Assembly: GCA_036417435.1 (NCBI GenBank)
Contig: CM070903.1
Location: 85,222,001-85,286,000 of the forward strand
Source of the DNA: Inia geoffrensis
Taxonomy: Eukaryota > Chordata > Mammalia > Artiodactyla > Iniidae
Direction of reading: 5' to 3'
DNA length: 64,000 bases
In this document: positions 12,206 to 22,784 of the stretch, one piece after another
Numbering within the stretch: position 1 is the stretch's first letter
Layout: every line of letters starts with the position of its first letter
Notes under the pieces: model-generated
Database searches by the model: none
Told to the model about the DNA's origin: nothing
Seen by the model: the letters and a program-made list of their open reading frames with translations, nothing else
Program-made: the position numbers and the translations under genes

Positions 12206-13434
12206 TACAACATCATTAATCATTAGAGAAATGCAAATCAAAACTACAATGAGGTATCGCCTCAGACCGGTCAGAATGGCCATCATCAAAATAATCTACA
12301 AACAGGGGCTTCCCTGGTGGCAGAGTGATTGAGAATCTGCCTGCCAATGCAGGGGACACGGGTTCGAGCCCTGGTCTGGGAAGATCCCACATGCCGCGGA
12401 GCAACTGGGCCCGTGAGCCACAACTGCTGAGCCTGCGCGTCTGGAGCCTGTGCTCCACAACAACAGAGGCCGCGATAGTGAGAGGCCCACGCACTGCGAT
12501 GAAGAGTGGCCCCCGCTTGCCACAACTAGAGAAAGCCCTCGCACAGAAACGAAGACCCAACACAGCCAAAAATAAATAAATAAATTTATTTTAAAAATCT
12601 ACAAACAGTAAATGCTGGAGAGGGTGTGGAGAAAAGGGAACCTTCTTGCACTGTTGGTAGGAATGCAAATTGATACAGCCACTGTGGAGAACAGTATGGA
12701 GGTTCCTTAAAAAACTAAAAATAGAACTATCATAGGACCCAGCAATCTCACTACTGGGCATATACCTTGAGAAAACCATAATTCAAAAAGAGTCATGTAC
12801 CACAATGTTCATTGCAGCACTATTTACAATAGCCAGGACATGGAAGCAACCTAGGTGTCCATTGGCAGATGAATGGATAAAGAAGATGTGGCACATATAT
12901 ACAATGGAATATTATTCAGCCATAAAAAGAAACAAAAATGAGTTATTTGTAGTGAGGTGGATGGACCTAGAATCTGTCATACAGAGTGAAGTAAGTCAGA
13001 AAGAGAAAAACAAATACTGTATGCTAACAGATATGTATGGAATCTAAAAAAAAAAAAATGGTTCTGATGAACCTAGGGGCAGGACAGGAATAAAGACGCA
13101 GATGTAGAGAATGGATGTGAGGACACGGGGAGGGGGAAGGGTAAGCTGGGATGAAGTGAGAGAGTGGCATAGACATATATACACTACCAAATGTAAAATA
13201 GATAGCTAGTGGGAAGTAGCCACATAGCACAGGGAGATCAGCTTGGTGCTTTGTGACCACCTCGAGGGGTGGGATGGGGAGGGTGGGAGGGAGACGCAAG
13301 AGGGAGAGGGTATGGGGATATATGTATATGTATAGCTGATTCACTTTGTTATACAGCAGAAATTAACACAACATTGTAAAGCAATTATACTACAGTAAAG
13401 ATGTTTAAAAAATAAAATAAAATTTAAAAATAAA
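12206..13434 (+). mobile_element. Younger artiodactyl-type L1, 5'-truncated 3' end
   Basis: It starts within ORF2 near ATTAGAGAAATGCAAATCAA and runs through the ORF2 C terminus, a G-rich 3' UTR and an A-rich end near 13434. The last ORF2 codons are open from 12805 to 13047; upstream the frame is broken. A long-form SINE is nested at 12306-12594. The same 3' region recurs at 32330-33190 with high similarity, so both copies belong to one relatively recent L1 lineage. Confidence 0.85.
12306..12594 (+). mobile_element. CHR-type SINE, long form, nested in L1
   Basis: It has the GGGCTTCCCTGG head, the tRNA-like A and B boxes and an AAAATAAATAAATAAAT tail. The duplication AATCTACAAACAG flanks it at 12293-12305 and 12596-12608, and L1 text resumes exactly afterwards. 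Confidence 0.95.
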
Positions 13435-14469
13435 ATGCCCACACGTGGTAGTATAGTAGAGGCTGTTGAGACCTCATCCAGATCCTTTTTTATCAGTCAG
13501 TTTCGATCTTCAGCTGACCAGAGTCATCCAGCCAAGAAATGCCTAAGAGCTTATGGCCTCCCTCAAGGGCAGCTTGGCTGGCTGGTACCAAAGCCAGCCC
13601 TTCTACCTCAGATGGGACACTTGTGGTGCCATCCATATTCCAGCATTTCTCAGGGGATCAGGCAGATGCTGGACCTTGGCTGAACCCTCATCTACACCTG
13701 GCTTCTTCCTTGCTCTGTCTTCTGCCCTCATTGCCTTACACATTTCAACTGAAAGCCCTTTCTCCTTAACTCGCTTGTACAATCTGCTTCTGGGAAACCT
13801 GACCTAAGACAGTTAGTACCCAGAGAGGTCCTAGAAAGGATGGGATTCTGGTGTTGGGTCACTTGCTGGCCAAATGGCAGTGAGGACCCCATTGCTAGTC
13901 ATAGGTGGAGTGTTGGAAGTGCTGGTCCCTGGCCTATGTAGCAGTTCAATTGCTAAGACATTTGCTGGTGGTGACCTGGGATCAGATACAGGCAGACAGG
14001 GATACACCAGCTGGTGCGATATCTCTAGCATTTGAGAGGTTTAGGGAAAATATTAACTATCAGGAACATGGAACTGGGTGGTTATTGCTAAGCACCACTG
14101 ATGCATTGAAGAGGGTGAAGAAAGTGACGGCCTCAGATTAATCGCCAATTTAAAGCACAGTGTGAGAATCAGAGGGCCTCCTTTCCAGTGTTCAGCCCCT
14201 CATCGCCTACAGCAGAGGGCAGTACTTGAGAAAAGGATGAATTCTCAGCCTAGGCAAGTCTGCTGCCTTATTATTTTGGGCCCCCAGTGCCAATAGATGA
14301 AGCAGGTAAGTCAGGCCCTGACAGGGAAGATATAGGACCCTAAAACTGGAGGATATCTGGGTACATGCCCTTGTTCCCCTGGGCTGGCAGAAGTGGCCCA
14401 CTCCCCCTTGTTGAAAGATTGGCCCTTCTCCTCCCCGCATGATTATGCAGAAGTCTCAGATGAGACATA

Positions 14470-15442
14470 CAGTAAGTCCCCTACATACAAACAATCAAGT
14501 TGCAAACTTTCAAAGATGCAAAAGTGTGTGTGTGTGTCCAATCACGTTAGTTTGTGTGTCTGGCGTACATTGTCACATGCGTGCATCCTCTGCAAATGGT
14601 TGTGCTTTTGTGTACTTTACTGTACAGTACTGTATACAGTACAGTAGTACAGTATCTTTATTTCAAGCCCAGGATGTCTGGAAGCAAGTGTAAAAGCAGC
14701 AGTGATGTAGTTGGTACTGCTAAGAAGCACCAAGCGATACCAATGGAAACAAAAGTGAAAATAATTGAGAGAGTGGAGCGACAAGAGGAAGAAGTAACTG
14801 AAGAACCGAAGAGATTCACGACGCAGGAAATGGCAAGATTTTCTTTATCTGAGGAGGCACTGTTAGTTTTTGAGGCAAAGGGCCCGAATGTAGAATGGTA
14901 CACGAAGGTTGCAGCAGCCGTTCAGAATGCAATCCAGTGCTACCGTGTCACCTATGATGAGAAAAAAAGAGCTACTACCCAGATATCACTGGACCTGTTT
15001 TTTCAAGAGGGTAGATGGAATTGAATCCAGCAAGGAACCAGAACCTGTGCCATCAGCGTCAGGCGTGAGTGAAACTGCATGTTGCCCTCCGTCTCCTATT
15101 GCTGACGATCCTTCAGCTCTACCATCTCCCACCTCCTCTTCCTCCTCCAGTCAGTAACTCTTCTTGCCTGTTCACTCGATGCCAGCCCCTGGATGCCAGC
15201 TGTTGTACTACTGTACTTTTCAAGGTACTGTACCGTAAGATTAAAAATGTTTTCTTTATTTTTTGTGTTTGTTTTTTATGTATTATTTGTGTGAAAAGTA
15301 TTATAAACCTATTACAGTACAGTACTGTATAGCCGATTGTGTTAGTTGCGTACCTAGGCTAACTTTGTTGGACTTAACGAACAAATTGGACTTATGAACA
15401 CGCTCTCAGAACGAAACTCGTTTGTATGTAGGGGACTTACTG
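14470..15442 (+). mobile_element. Tigger/pogo-type DNA transposon, internally deleted
   Basis: Terminal inverted repeats start CAGTAAGTCCCCTACATACA at 14470 and mirror it at the right end (TGTATGTAGGGGACTTACTG, ending 15442). A TA dinucleotide lies directly outside each end (14468-14469 and 15443-15444), the target duplication of Tc1/mariner/pogo elements. The 973-bp length is far below the roughly 2.4 kb of autonomous Tiggers, so the DDE catalytic core is missing. The inner flanks carry many TACTGTA/TACAGTA words near 14623-14657, 15205-15235 and 15314-15331. The element interrupts the ERVL relic. Confidence 0.85.
14674..15157 (+). pseudogene. Tigger transposase remnant (N- and C-terminal parts, frameshifted)
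   Basis: An open frame from ATG 14674 to the stop at 15022-15024 encodes a lysine-rich start with the segment METKVKIIERVER. This resembles the CENP-B/pogo-type N-terminal helix-turn-helix that binds transposon ends. It then passes straight to text typical of the acidic, Ser/Pro-rich C terminus. The catalytic DDE domain that should lie between is absent. A run of six T at 14998-15003 appears to hold one extra T, because the C-terminal part continues open in the next frame to 15157. No transposition activity is expected. A host-exapted DNA-binding role cannot be excluded but nothing seen supports it. Confidence 0.6.
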
Positions 15443-16800
15443 TACAAGACAATGCTTGCCCTCCTCAGGATACATCCCCACCCCCTTCCCAATCCCCTTC
15501 TAGAACAATAACCAGCGTCAAATTACAACATAATCTGACTGACGAAGAGGCACATAGACCTATGGACACGAGCTCAAAATGTAAGGCTCTTTGTGCTACG
15601 CTTTAATGCCCCCCAGGGAACATCCATTGCAGAGAAGTTACCAAAGAACCAAGCTGACTAGATGACTCGGCCAGGAGGTGTCAGCTAGCTTCTTCCTTGG
15701 CAACCCAGTATGTGCACAATGGGTTCATATATGGAAAAGCTTTGGCAGCAGAATGGGAGGCTGTGCACGGGCCTAGCAGCATGGGCTCCCTGCCGTCAAG
15801 ACCAATCTAGATACTGCCACTGTTGACTGTCCAACCTGCCAGCGCAGAGATCCATGCCGAGCCCTCAGTTGGATACTATTCCTTGAAGAGAATAGTTGAT
15901 TTCATCAGATCCTCCAAGCTGGAAAGTACAGTGATTCACCCTGAACGGGACTGACACATGTGCCTTTCCTGCCTTCAGTGCCTCAGTCTGCAACACTGTC
16001 AAAGGAGAGAACATTGTTTTGATTGGGGGACTCACTCTCTGGCAAAAGAGGAACGGCCATGGGCATGTGACTACAGGACCAACCCACTGGTCCTACCACA
16101 TATTCAGAAGCTGCCGACCTGATAGAGCCACGGAATAGCCTCTTGAAGGCAAGGGTGAGCAGCAGTTTGGACCTGAGACTGAGGGGTTGGGGTGCTAACC
16201 TTAGGATGCAGTATATACCTTAAACCAATGGCCACTTTATGGCACCAGGACCCCAGTAAGCAGAAAATATGAATCTGGGAGCCAAAAGGTTGAATGAGTT
16301 GTGACCTTATTCATTATCACACTACTAGTGACCCACATAGGGAATCTGTCCTCCCATTCCTGCAACTTCAGCCTCAGTGGGTCTGGAGGTCTTGGTTCCC
16401 AAGGGGAACATTTCCACCAGTGGACATAGTAAGTGTCCTACTTAACTTAAATCTATGTCTGCCACCTGCTGCTGCAGTTGCACTTAGGTTGTACCTTTAA
16501 GTCATCATCTCCCTCCCACTCGTTCTATATCCCCTTCCCCTTCATCTGGCACTTCTGCTGGTGGCATGCATAATGGGTGTCCCAGACTCTTGTCTAGCTA
16601 TTGTTCTTTTGCTTGCCCATTTACAGTTACAGCAGGGCAGGGGAGTATGCACTGGGAGACGTCCCAGTGGATCACCAGATGCGTTCTTCTCTGCCTCTAT
16701 TAGGTAGCAGCCTGACCGCCTCGTGATGATTAGGATCAGTGACTTCCTCAAGCGTGACAACTGTTTCCTTTGCCTGGGGGGCTTTATATTTTAGTCTTAA

Positions 16801-17334
16801 GGAAAAATTCTCATTAAATCTCTGATGAAATGGGCAAGGCTCTGGCTAAAACCAGCTAGACACATCAGAGGGCAGCTGGTTGCTGAGCTAGGTGATAGCT
16901 TCCCAATTGTGAAGTCTCTTTGACCCCAGTTCCTAGCAGCTCTGAAAGTCTAAGATGGCAAGCTCGGACTGCTCTAGAAGCTGGCAGGGATTTTGACAAC
17001 AAAAAATTCACTTAAAAAAAAAAAAAGTGCTGTGAGAATATGTGGAATCTGAAAGCAATTAATTGAATTGTTTAGGAGTGATTCCTTTCCTCTTGTCCAG
17101 AGACAGGTATGCAAAGGAAATGGACACTTCAAATATAGACCAGCCTAGACATCCAAGTTTACACTCTGGGGCACCAAGCAAAAGATCCTAAGCTACAGCC
17201 TAGTACCTGTGGAAGCATCCTGGAGATCTCACCTGGCGTGAGCTCTGGAGAGCTACTGGGATGAATTAGGCAGAACATGAGCCCACTGGCTGACTCCTAG
17301 AAGGCAGAGAAAGAGCTCAGCAGCATAGCACACA
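16801..17334. other. Non-coding stretch, unresolved
   Basis: There is no splice-flanked frame. Some of it may be the right-hand part of the ERVL/LTR fossil, but I could not place an LTR boundary. Confidence 0.4.
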
Positions 17335-17530
17335 GTTAAGGGCCAAAGCGCTGAGGGCTTACAGACTTCAGCTCCATCTTTCTGGATGAACTACTTAACT
17401 TCTTTGTGCTTAAATTCTTTTCATTAATTATTTTACAAAATGGAAGCAATACTGTATAGTCTTGCTGTGAGAATTAGATGAAGTTCTTAGGCTGGTGCCT
17501 AGATTGCTGCTAGCATATTAAATAGCAACT
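17335..17530 (+). mobile_element. MIR SINE (ancient), sense
   Basis: The order of elements fits MIR: a central part with ACTTAACTTCTTTGTGC, then an AAAATGGAAGCAATA segment and TGTGAGAATTAGATGA. It is diverged as expected for this old family. Confidence 0.6.
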
Positions 17531-17908
17531 AGTTACCCATGTCTGTTCCTCCAGGGAAGGGAAGGAAAGCCCCAGGGGCTTAACGCATTACTTCTCCATT
17601 CCCCCAACCCCAGGTGAAAATGATGTACTTTAGTTCATATAATAGAGAGAGTTCTTTTAAAGGAAAAGAGGAACAAAGGAAACTCTAGTTTGAAAGAAAA
17701 TAGAAATAGTTTGCCCCTTTGAAATCTACGGGCTAAGAGCAGTCTCCGAACTAGCAGGATCTACAGTTGTCCCTTTGTGCCACCTAGTGGACAGCAAGGG
17801 AAAATCCACAATTTTATCTTCGAAGTCTATAGTTTACCAGAAACATGTATTCTGAAGAGGATAGTTTAAACTCACTAAGGGGCTCACTTGTTAATAAATT
17901 TCATTTTT

Positions 17909-18207
17909 AAAATATATTTATTTATTTATTTATGGCTGCACTTGGGTCTTCGTTGCTGTGCGCAGGCTTTCTCTAGTTGTGGTGGCTTCTCGTTGCGGAG
18001 CATGGGCTCTAGGTGCGTGGGCTTCAGTAGTTGTGGCACGTGGGCTCAGTAGTTGTGGCTCGTGGGCTCTAGAGCGCAGGCTCAATAGTTGTGGCGCACA
18101 GGCTTAGTTGTTCCATGGCATGTGGGATCTTCCCGGACCAGGGCTAGAACCCATGTCCCCTGTATTGGCAGGCAGATTCTTAAACACTGCGCCACCACGG
18201 AAGTCCC
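17909..18207 (-). mobile_element. CHR-type SINE, long form
   Basis: The minus-strand head is GGGACTTCCGTGGTGGCGCA, with a CCACAACTATTG-type body and an AAATAAATAAATA tail. The duplication TAAATTTCATTTTT flanks it at 17895-17908 and 18208-18221. Confidence 0.95.
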
Positions 18208-18688
18208 TAAATTTCATTTTTTAAACAAAAAAAGATCAGGATTTTAAACACTAGGTGCTAAATAAAACTAAATTCCCTAAATATTTTAGGATTTATGTGG
18301 TGTGTGCTATGAAGATCATCCACTGAGGAAAAAGAGCATACACCCTGTCCTTATCCGCATGAATTTTCATGGCCCACCTTTCCTATTCTTCCTGTCCTTC
18401 GCCACCAACACTCTACGCTTATTCTCTACATGGACTGGGAATGCCCCAGAGACTCAGGGTATACCTTCCCAACACACTGCTGGACCTGGGCTGGTACCAG
18501 GGTCATTCTGCTCGTTTTCCAAGAATGCAACTATCACTTGAAGTTTTGCTGTAATCAAATTAACTATTTGTCAAGGGTCTGTATGTTCAGTTTGGTTTTT
18601 CTGCTGTGTGTGTGTGTGTGCACGTGCGTGTGTGCACTCTGCTTCCCGTTAAAGTCACTTTTTAACTTTATAATGTTTCCTCCCCCAG

Positions 18689-18733
18689 ATGTTTATGAGG
18701 ATGAAGAAGATGGCAGACAAATATCCCCAAAAT
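18689..18733 (+). CDS. MCF2L2: MCF2L2-like exon (fourth from last)
   Basis: This 45-nt exon follows a good acceptor (pyrimidine tract TTTCCTCCCCCAG) and precedes GTGAGT. Read with two leading bases completing a codon, it encodes VYEDEEDGRQISPK and leaves one T, which joins GT of the next exon to make Cys. A frame starting at its own ATG is the alternative but would not match the phase of the next exon. Confidence 0.6.
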
Positions 18734-21700
18734 GTGAGTAATAATAGCACACTTGGAGTTCCCAGAGTGGTTCTGAGACCTTCTCTTTAGTATTATCATA
18801 ATTACTATTAACAATAATAATAATGAGTGTTATTTATTAAATTCCATTTTACTTTACAAACATTTTTGCTAATCATTACATCAACACTGCAAAATAGGTA
18901 TTATTATCCCCATTTTAGAAACAAGGAAACTGATGCTCAGAGAGGTTAAGTGGCTTACCCAAGATCACACAGCCAGTGAGTGAGAGACAAAGTCAAAATT
19001 GCACTCAGGTCTGACTGACTCCAAAGCCTCTGCTCCTACCCCAGGCAATGGGCCTCTCATTCACTCAGGTGCCTGTGACCTGCCAGACCCAGAATCTGGG
19101 GTCCCCTCAGTGCTGCCACCTCCATAAAACCTAAGACTTAGTACCTAAGACTTTTAGTACCACAGAGCCCATGGCCAGTGAATCCAGGAGGCAGGGCCTA
19201 AAAATGGAAATGACAAACATACAGCAAAAGACTGCTGTGAGCTGCACTTTCCTCCCCTGCACAACTGGGGGGCTTTGACTGAGGGACGTTCTCCAAGGCT
19301 TGCAGGTTCTAAGAATTCTGGGTTTCTTCCAGGAGCCATGAGGGATACTGGGTGAACAGGGTGTTGTCTCTGCTGCCAAGAGCCCGGGGCCCATGGGGGA
19401 GATACATGAGGGCTCACTCAAGGCAGATGCCGTTTGCCTCAGAAGAAACTCTCCCTCGAAGGGTCCTGTGAGGAGACTGTGGGTGACCCCGCCGCCTCCC
19501 ACAGCCCCTCTCCTCCTCTGTCTCCAGGATAGAATAGAACAGAATAAAAGAACAGAACAAACGAATAGACTAGAAAGAACAGAACAGAATAGATGAGGAC
19601 ATCACACACCGTAAGCGCAATATGGTTCCACAAACGTTGGTTTTAATTCTGTGAATGTATTTCTGTGTGTACACTGCGTTGGGATGTAAAATTTGCCCCT
19701 CCCTGGGTCACACTCTAAGGAGTATGGAAAACCCTGCCCTAGACTAAACTGGAGGCCTGTGGGGCCCCAGGCGGCCCCCACCCTCACCTGTGGTACCAGG
19801 AGCCGAGGAGCCCATGTGCACCGCAGGTCCCCAGCAGGGAAGTGGTGTCTGGGTCTTGACTGTGCTCTGAGGATTGGTCCTCTTGCCAGCCCAGGCAAAT
19901 CCGTACCTGGAGGCAGGGGATGATGGCCTGGATGACCCTGAAATGATGCAGTCAACGCGTGGCCAAGTGTGCGAGGGCCCCTCTGTGCCAGCCCTGTGCC
20001 CGGCTGAGGCCCCCTCACACTCCCCAGCCTGCAGGGTCCACAGGAGAGAGGGGAAAGCAGCCCCGGCACCTGGTCATCATTTCACTTACCTCGAGGAATG
20101 TCTGACCTCGTCCTCACGTCTTTCAGTTCCCAGGTTGCTGCCCAGCTCTGCTACCACCCTGGGCTCCTCCCAGCGGGCGGCTCTGGGGCCCCTGGCACCC
20201 GGCATTGCCTGGGGCACTGAGGCCACGGCCCCTGCAGACGCAGCTCTTCTATCCACGCAGGGCCTGGTCAAGGGCACAACAGCTCCTGCTCTGTCCCTGC
20301 CTAAGAGCTTTCCAGCAAGACCGCCATCCCTCTGTCCTCACTGTCTGCTCCTGGTCCCAGGGGACCCACGCGGGATGGCCGCCCTAAAGAGGCGTCTCTG
20401 GGGGTTACTGCGGGTGCCCCGCAGTTACACCTGGACAGGGCGGTGGGAGGCGCCTCCCAGAGCCACTTTCTCCTCCGCGCTCCCTCCGCTCGCCCCACCA
20501 CGTCCCAAGAGCAGGAGTTAAACCAGGCTTTGCCCCTGCTTCGTCCCACGGCGTCTCTGGAGGCCTCCAGGAAGAGGCTGCCCGGCTGCTCCCGGTCGTG
20601 GTCGCACAGCCCTCACGGCCCTGCTCCGGGGAGGACCCCGTGCCCCGAGCGCAGCTGGGGGGGTGCCTCTGGGCGGCAGGTCGGGAGCTCCCTCTTGCTG
20701 GATGCCTGCTCCCAGAGATACTGTGCCCCCGCCACCCCAACTGCAGGCTACTTCCGCTTGCTCCTGCACCCCCACAAGGCCCCTCCCCCTGAATTCTCAC
20801 CGGAACTGAAACTCTCCTGTGCTCAGATTCCTGCGAGATGTACTGGACTCAGCTGACGCTCAACCTGGGGCTCCCTCAGATCAAGGTCTTTCTGCAGATG
20901 CTCGCCTCTCTAAGCTAACTTGGGAGCATTGTGGGGACAGAGATCCCGTCTTTAGAGTAGTAATGTGTAGGGAATTCCCCGGCGGTCCAGTGGTTAGGAC
21001 TCCACGCTCTCACTGTGAGGGCCTGGGTTCAATCTCTGGGTTCAATCTCTGGTCGGCGAACTAAGATCCCACAAGCTGATTGGCACGGCACCAAAAAGAA
21101 AAAAAAATATATAAATGTGTAGATTTCAACTGCAGTGTTTACAGGCCAAGGGCTAAGGTCCTTACAGTTGTATGAGGCTTAACTTTTGACAAATGCCTGA
21201 CATCCCAGCAGACATACAACAGGCTCAGTATTTGGTGGGATTTGCTGTTCCTCCCCAGTGTCTTTAACAGCCCTGGCACGTGACAGGTGCACAATGGTGT
21301 GGCTGACTGGTTAATTCATCAATTCATTGGCAAGAGAGGCACGATGTATTCATCCCTCTGATTTTCCCACAGGGAGAGCAGTGACTTTTGGCAGAGGCTG
21401 CCCAGGAAATGGGAAAGGGGCAGTAATCAGGGGAGAGAAGGAGGTAAGGAAGAAAGGAGGGCAGGAAGGACGGAAGGCAGGAAGGTCGTCAAGCACAAAA
21501 AGACAATGACTTTTCTTGGAGGACAAGGAGGTAGGACTGTGAACACTCTGTGGACATGTCTTCTCACAGTTACAGAATTTTGAGCTGGAAAAAGGAACCT
21601 GGAGATCACAGGCCCCCTCCTCCCGGCCCAGGTGAAGCAGTGCAGTCCTGGGAGAGGAGGGAGAGATGGCGAGAATGGGTTCCTGGAGACCGGTGCTGCC

Positions 21701-22565
21701 CATTCCGTCCTGCCATAGGCTGCGTGGCCTGTCCTCCCACGCCCTCTCCCCCACGGCCAGCCAAATTCTTCCTTTTCTTTCCCCAAGGTTGCTCCAGCAA
21801 GGAGTTTATCTCCATGGAAACCTTTGACAGTTGTGAAGGTGCAGAAGATACGGAAAAGGAGAGCGGTGCTCTGAGTGTAAATTTCTTTCCTTCTTACCTC
21901 TTTCATATTTTCCTTCATTCCTGTTCATCAGCTTCCCCTGCCCCCTCTTCCTCTCCTCCTTCCCTCTCCCTCCTTTACATGATTCTCACCCATTAAGGAC
22001 TCGGCCTAATCCAGCAAGCTGAGGTCACTGGATCTGCAAAGTGGCTCAGACCCCCAGCCCAGCAGGCCCCGCATCCCCGGCTCCTTAGCATTCCCCTGGT
22101 TTCTGGCCAAAATTAGGGTCTCTTGCTGAGGACCTGAGCGGCCCCATAGGAAAGCTGGGGTGGCCCTGCCCTGCCAGCAGGAATCGCCATGTGGACCGGA
22201 CCCGCCCCCCACCCAACCGCAGCATTACACCCCTGTCCCTTTCCTTCCAGATGTCAGGGCTTTGCCAGTTGGACGACAGTTATGAAATCTCCAGGTCTGT
22301 TCAGGAAACGGGAGAAAGCATCCAGGGAGAGGAAGAGGGCAGCGAAGAGGAGGACACGTGAGTGTGAAACGGAAAGAAAAGTAAGCGAACTTGTTAGCCA
22401 CTGCTCCTCTGACTTTCTTCTTGGAATTTCAGGGCCACAAACAAAACTGAGGAGAGCCCTGGGATGTCCACTGGCTTGCTCGACCCCAGTGGGGTGACCG
22501 GTTTTCGAGCAGAGGCAGTGCGGGCGCGGGAAGGGGGCCTGAGGCCGCCCTCCGCAGAGGACTGA
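18689..22565 (+). CDS. MCF2L2: MCF2L2-like Rho guanine-nucleotide exchange factor, 3' terminal exons (partial gene)
   Basis: Four exons, 18689-18733, 21788-21876, 22251-22357 and 22433-22565, join in one frame and end at TGA 22563-22565. Splice phases agree at every junction (1, 0 and 2), and each intron starts GT and ends AG. The encoded tail of roughly 120 residues is acidic and Ser-rich (DVYEDEEDG, EEEGSEEED) with no domain. This fits the disordered end of a Dbl-family Rho GEF after its DH-PH module. The DH, PH and Sec14-like parts must lie upstream, outside or unrecognised. The gene name rests on synteny: in human, MCF2L2 lies immediately upstream of LAMP3 on the same strand, with a gap similar to the 18.7 kb seen here. 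I did not recognise the tail sequence itself, so another gene in this position remains possible. Confidence 0.65.
18790..19045 (-). mobile_element. MIR SINE (ancient), antisense
   Basis: The plus strand carries the familiar MIR complement: CCCATTTTAGAAACAAGGAA, GCTCAGAGAGGTTAAGTG and ATCACACAGCCAGTGAG. It sits in the intron after the 18689-18733 exon. Confidence 0.8.
19046..20970. other. Intron sequence of the MCF2L2-like gene, GC-rich
   Basis: Positions 19700-20850 are GC-rich and open long frames on both strands (the longest on the plus strand is 19874-20521). None shows a domain, coding bias or consistent splice flanks, so I treat them as chance frames. A pentamer-like AGAAC/GAATA tract lies at 19528-19592. 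Confidence 0.5.
19528..19592 (+). repeat. Degenerate AGAAC/AGAAT pentamer tract
   Basis: Repeated AGAAC, AGAAT and related 5-mers run across about 65 bases, all purine-rich on the plus strand. Confidence 0.7.
20971..21113 (+). mobile_element. Short tRNA-derived SINE (ruminant/whale type) with duplicated B box
   Basis: The head is GGAATTCCCCGGCGGTCCAG and the tail is A-rich. A perfect duplication, AATGTGTAG, flanks it at 20962-20970 and 21114-21122. The 13-base B-box segment CTGGGTTCAATCT is present twice in tandem at 21023-21048. Confidence 0.9.
21430..21500 (+). repeat. Purine-rich GGAAG tract
   Basis: An imperfect run of GGAAG/GGCAGGAAGG words forms a polypurine strand of about 65 bases inside an intron. 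Confidence 0.7.
21788..21876 (+). CDS. MCF2L2: MCF2L2-like exon (third from last)
   Basis: The acceptor is CTTTCCCCAAG. The first two bases complete the Cys codon begun by the previous exon, and 29 codons follow, including SSKEFISMETFDSCEGAEDT. The donor AGT|GTAAAT is weaker than usual, but ending there leaves phase 0, which the next exon needs. Confidence 0.65.
22251..22357 (+). CDS. MCF2L2: MCF2L2-like exon (penultimate)
   Basis: A strong acceptor (CCCTTTCCTTCCAG) precedes 35 codons plus two bases, beginning MSGLCQLDDSYEIS and ending in a run of Glu and Asp. The donor is GTGAGT. The exon contributes acidic, probably disordered sequence. It starts with ATG in frame, which is coincidental in a spliced reading. 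Confidence 0.7.
22433..22565 (+). CDS. MCF2L2: MCF2L2-like terminal coding exon
   Basis: It follows an intron of only 75 bp (22358-22432) with the acceptor TTGGAATTTCAG. The first base completes a Thr codon, then ATNKTEESPGMSTGLLDPSG continues to an Arg/Gly/Pro-rich end and TGA at 22563-22565. No AATAAA is seen in the first 1.1 kb downstream. Confidence 0.65.
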
Positions 22566-22784
22566 CACTCGTCCCAGACAACCCAGCCTCCCTGGCCTCC
22601 TGCATTCCCGGGAGCCGCTGCTGTGGATGCGGAGGCCGGCCCGCCCTTAAGCAGAAGCAGCAAAGGGGCCTTGGAGCCTGGGGATCCGCTGCCCTGCCCA
22701 GGGGCAACAGGACCATCTTGCCAGAGCCTAAGGAGCGGTCCCCATCCACCCGCAGAGACCACCCCTCCCGGTGCAGCCCCGCTT

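Larger units (their letters stand above)
13440..16800 (+). mobile_element. Endogenous retrovirus relic, ERVL type (degraded)
   Basis: The sequence resembles an LTR end near 13440-13810 followed by internal ERVL text. Around 15640-16420 it resembles degraded pol (RNase H/integrase side). All frames are short and carry many stops and indels, so it is a fossil with no coding capacity. A Tigger element at 14470-15442 sits inside it. The family call is from general resemblance only, and the boundaries are approximate. Confidence 0.55.

Noticed and set aside
18302..18554. Frames just upstream of the 18689 exon considered as additional exon sequence
   Set aside because: They lack splice-site flanks of the phase required and run through TG-repeat DNA.
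19874..20521. 215-codon plus-strand frame
   Set aside because: It lies in the intron between two phase-matched exons, in GC-rich DNA with equally long antisense frames. It has no domain, no splice support and a Pro/Ala/Ser composition typical of chance frames.
21427..21918. 163-codon minus-strand frame
   Set aside because: It overlaps the 21788-21876 exon and a purine tract. It has no recognisable motif.
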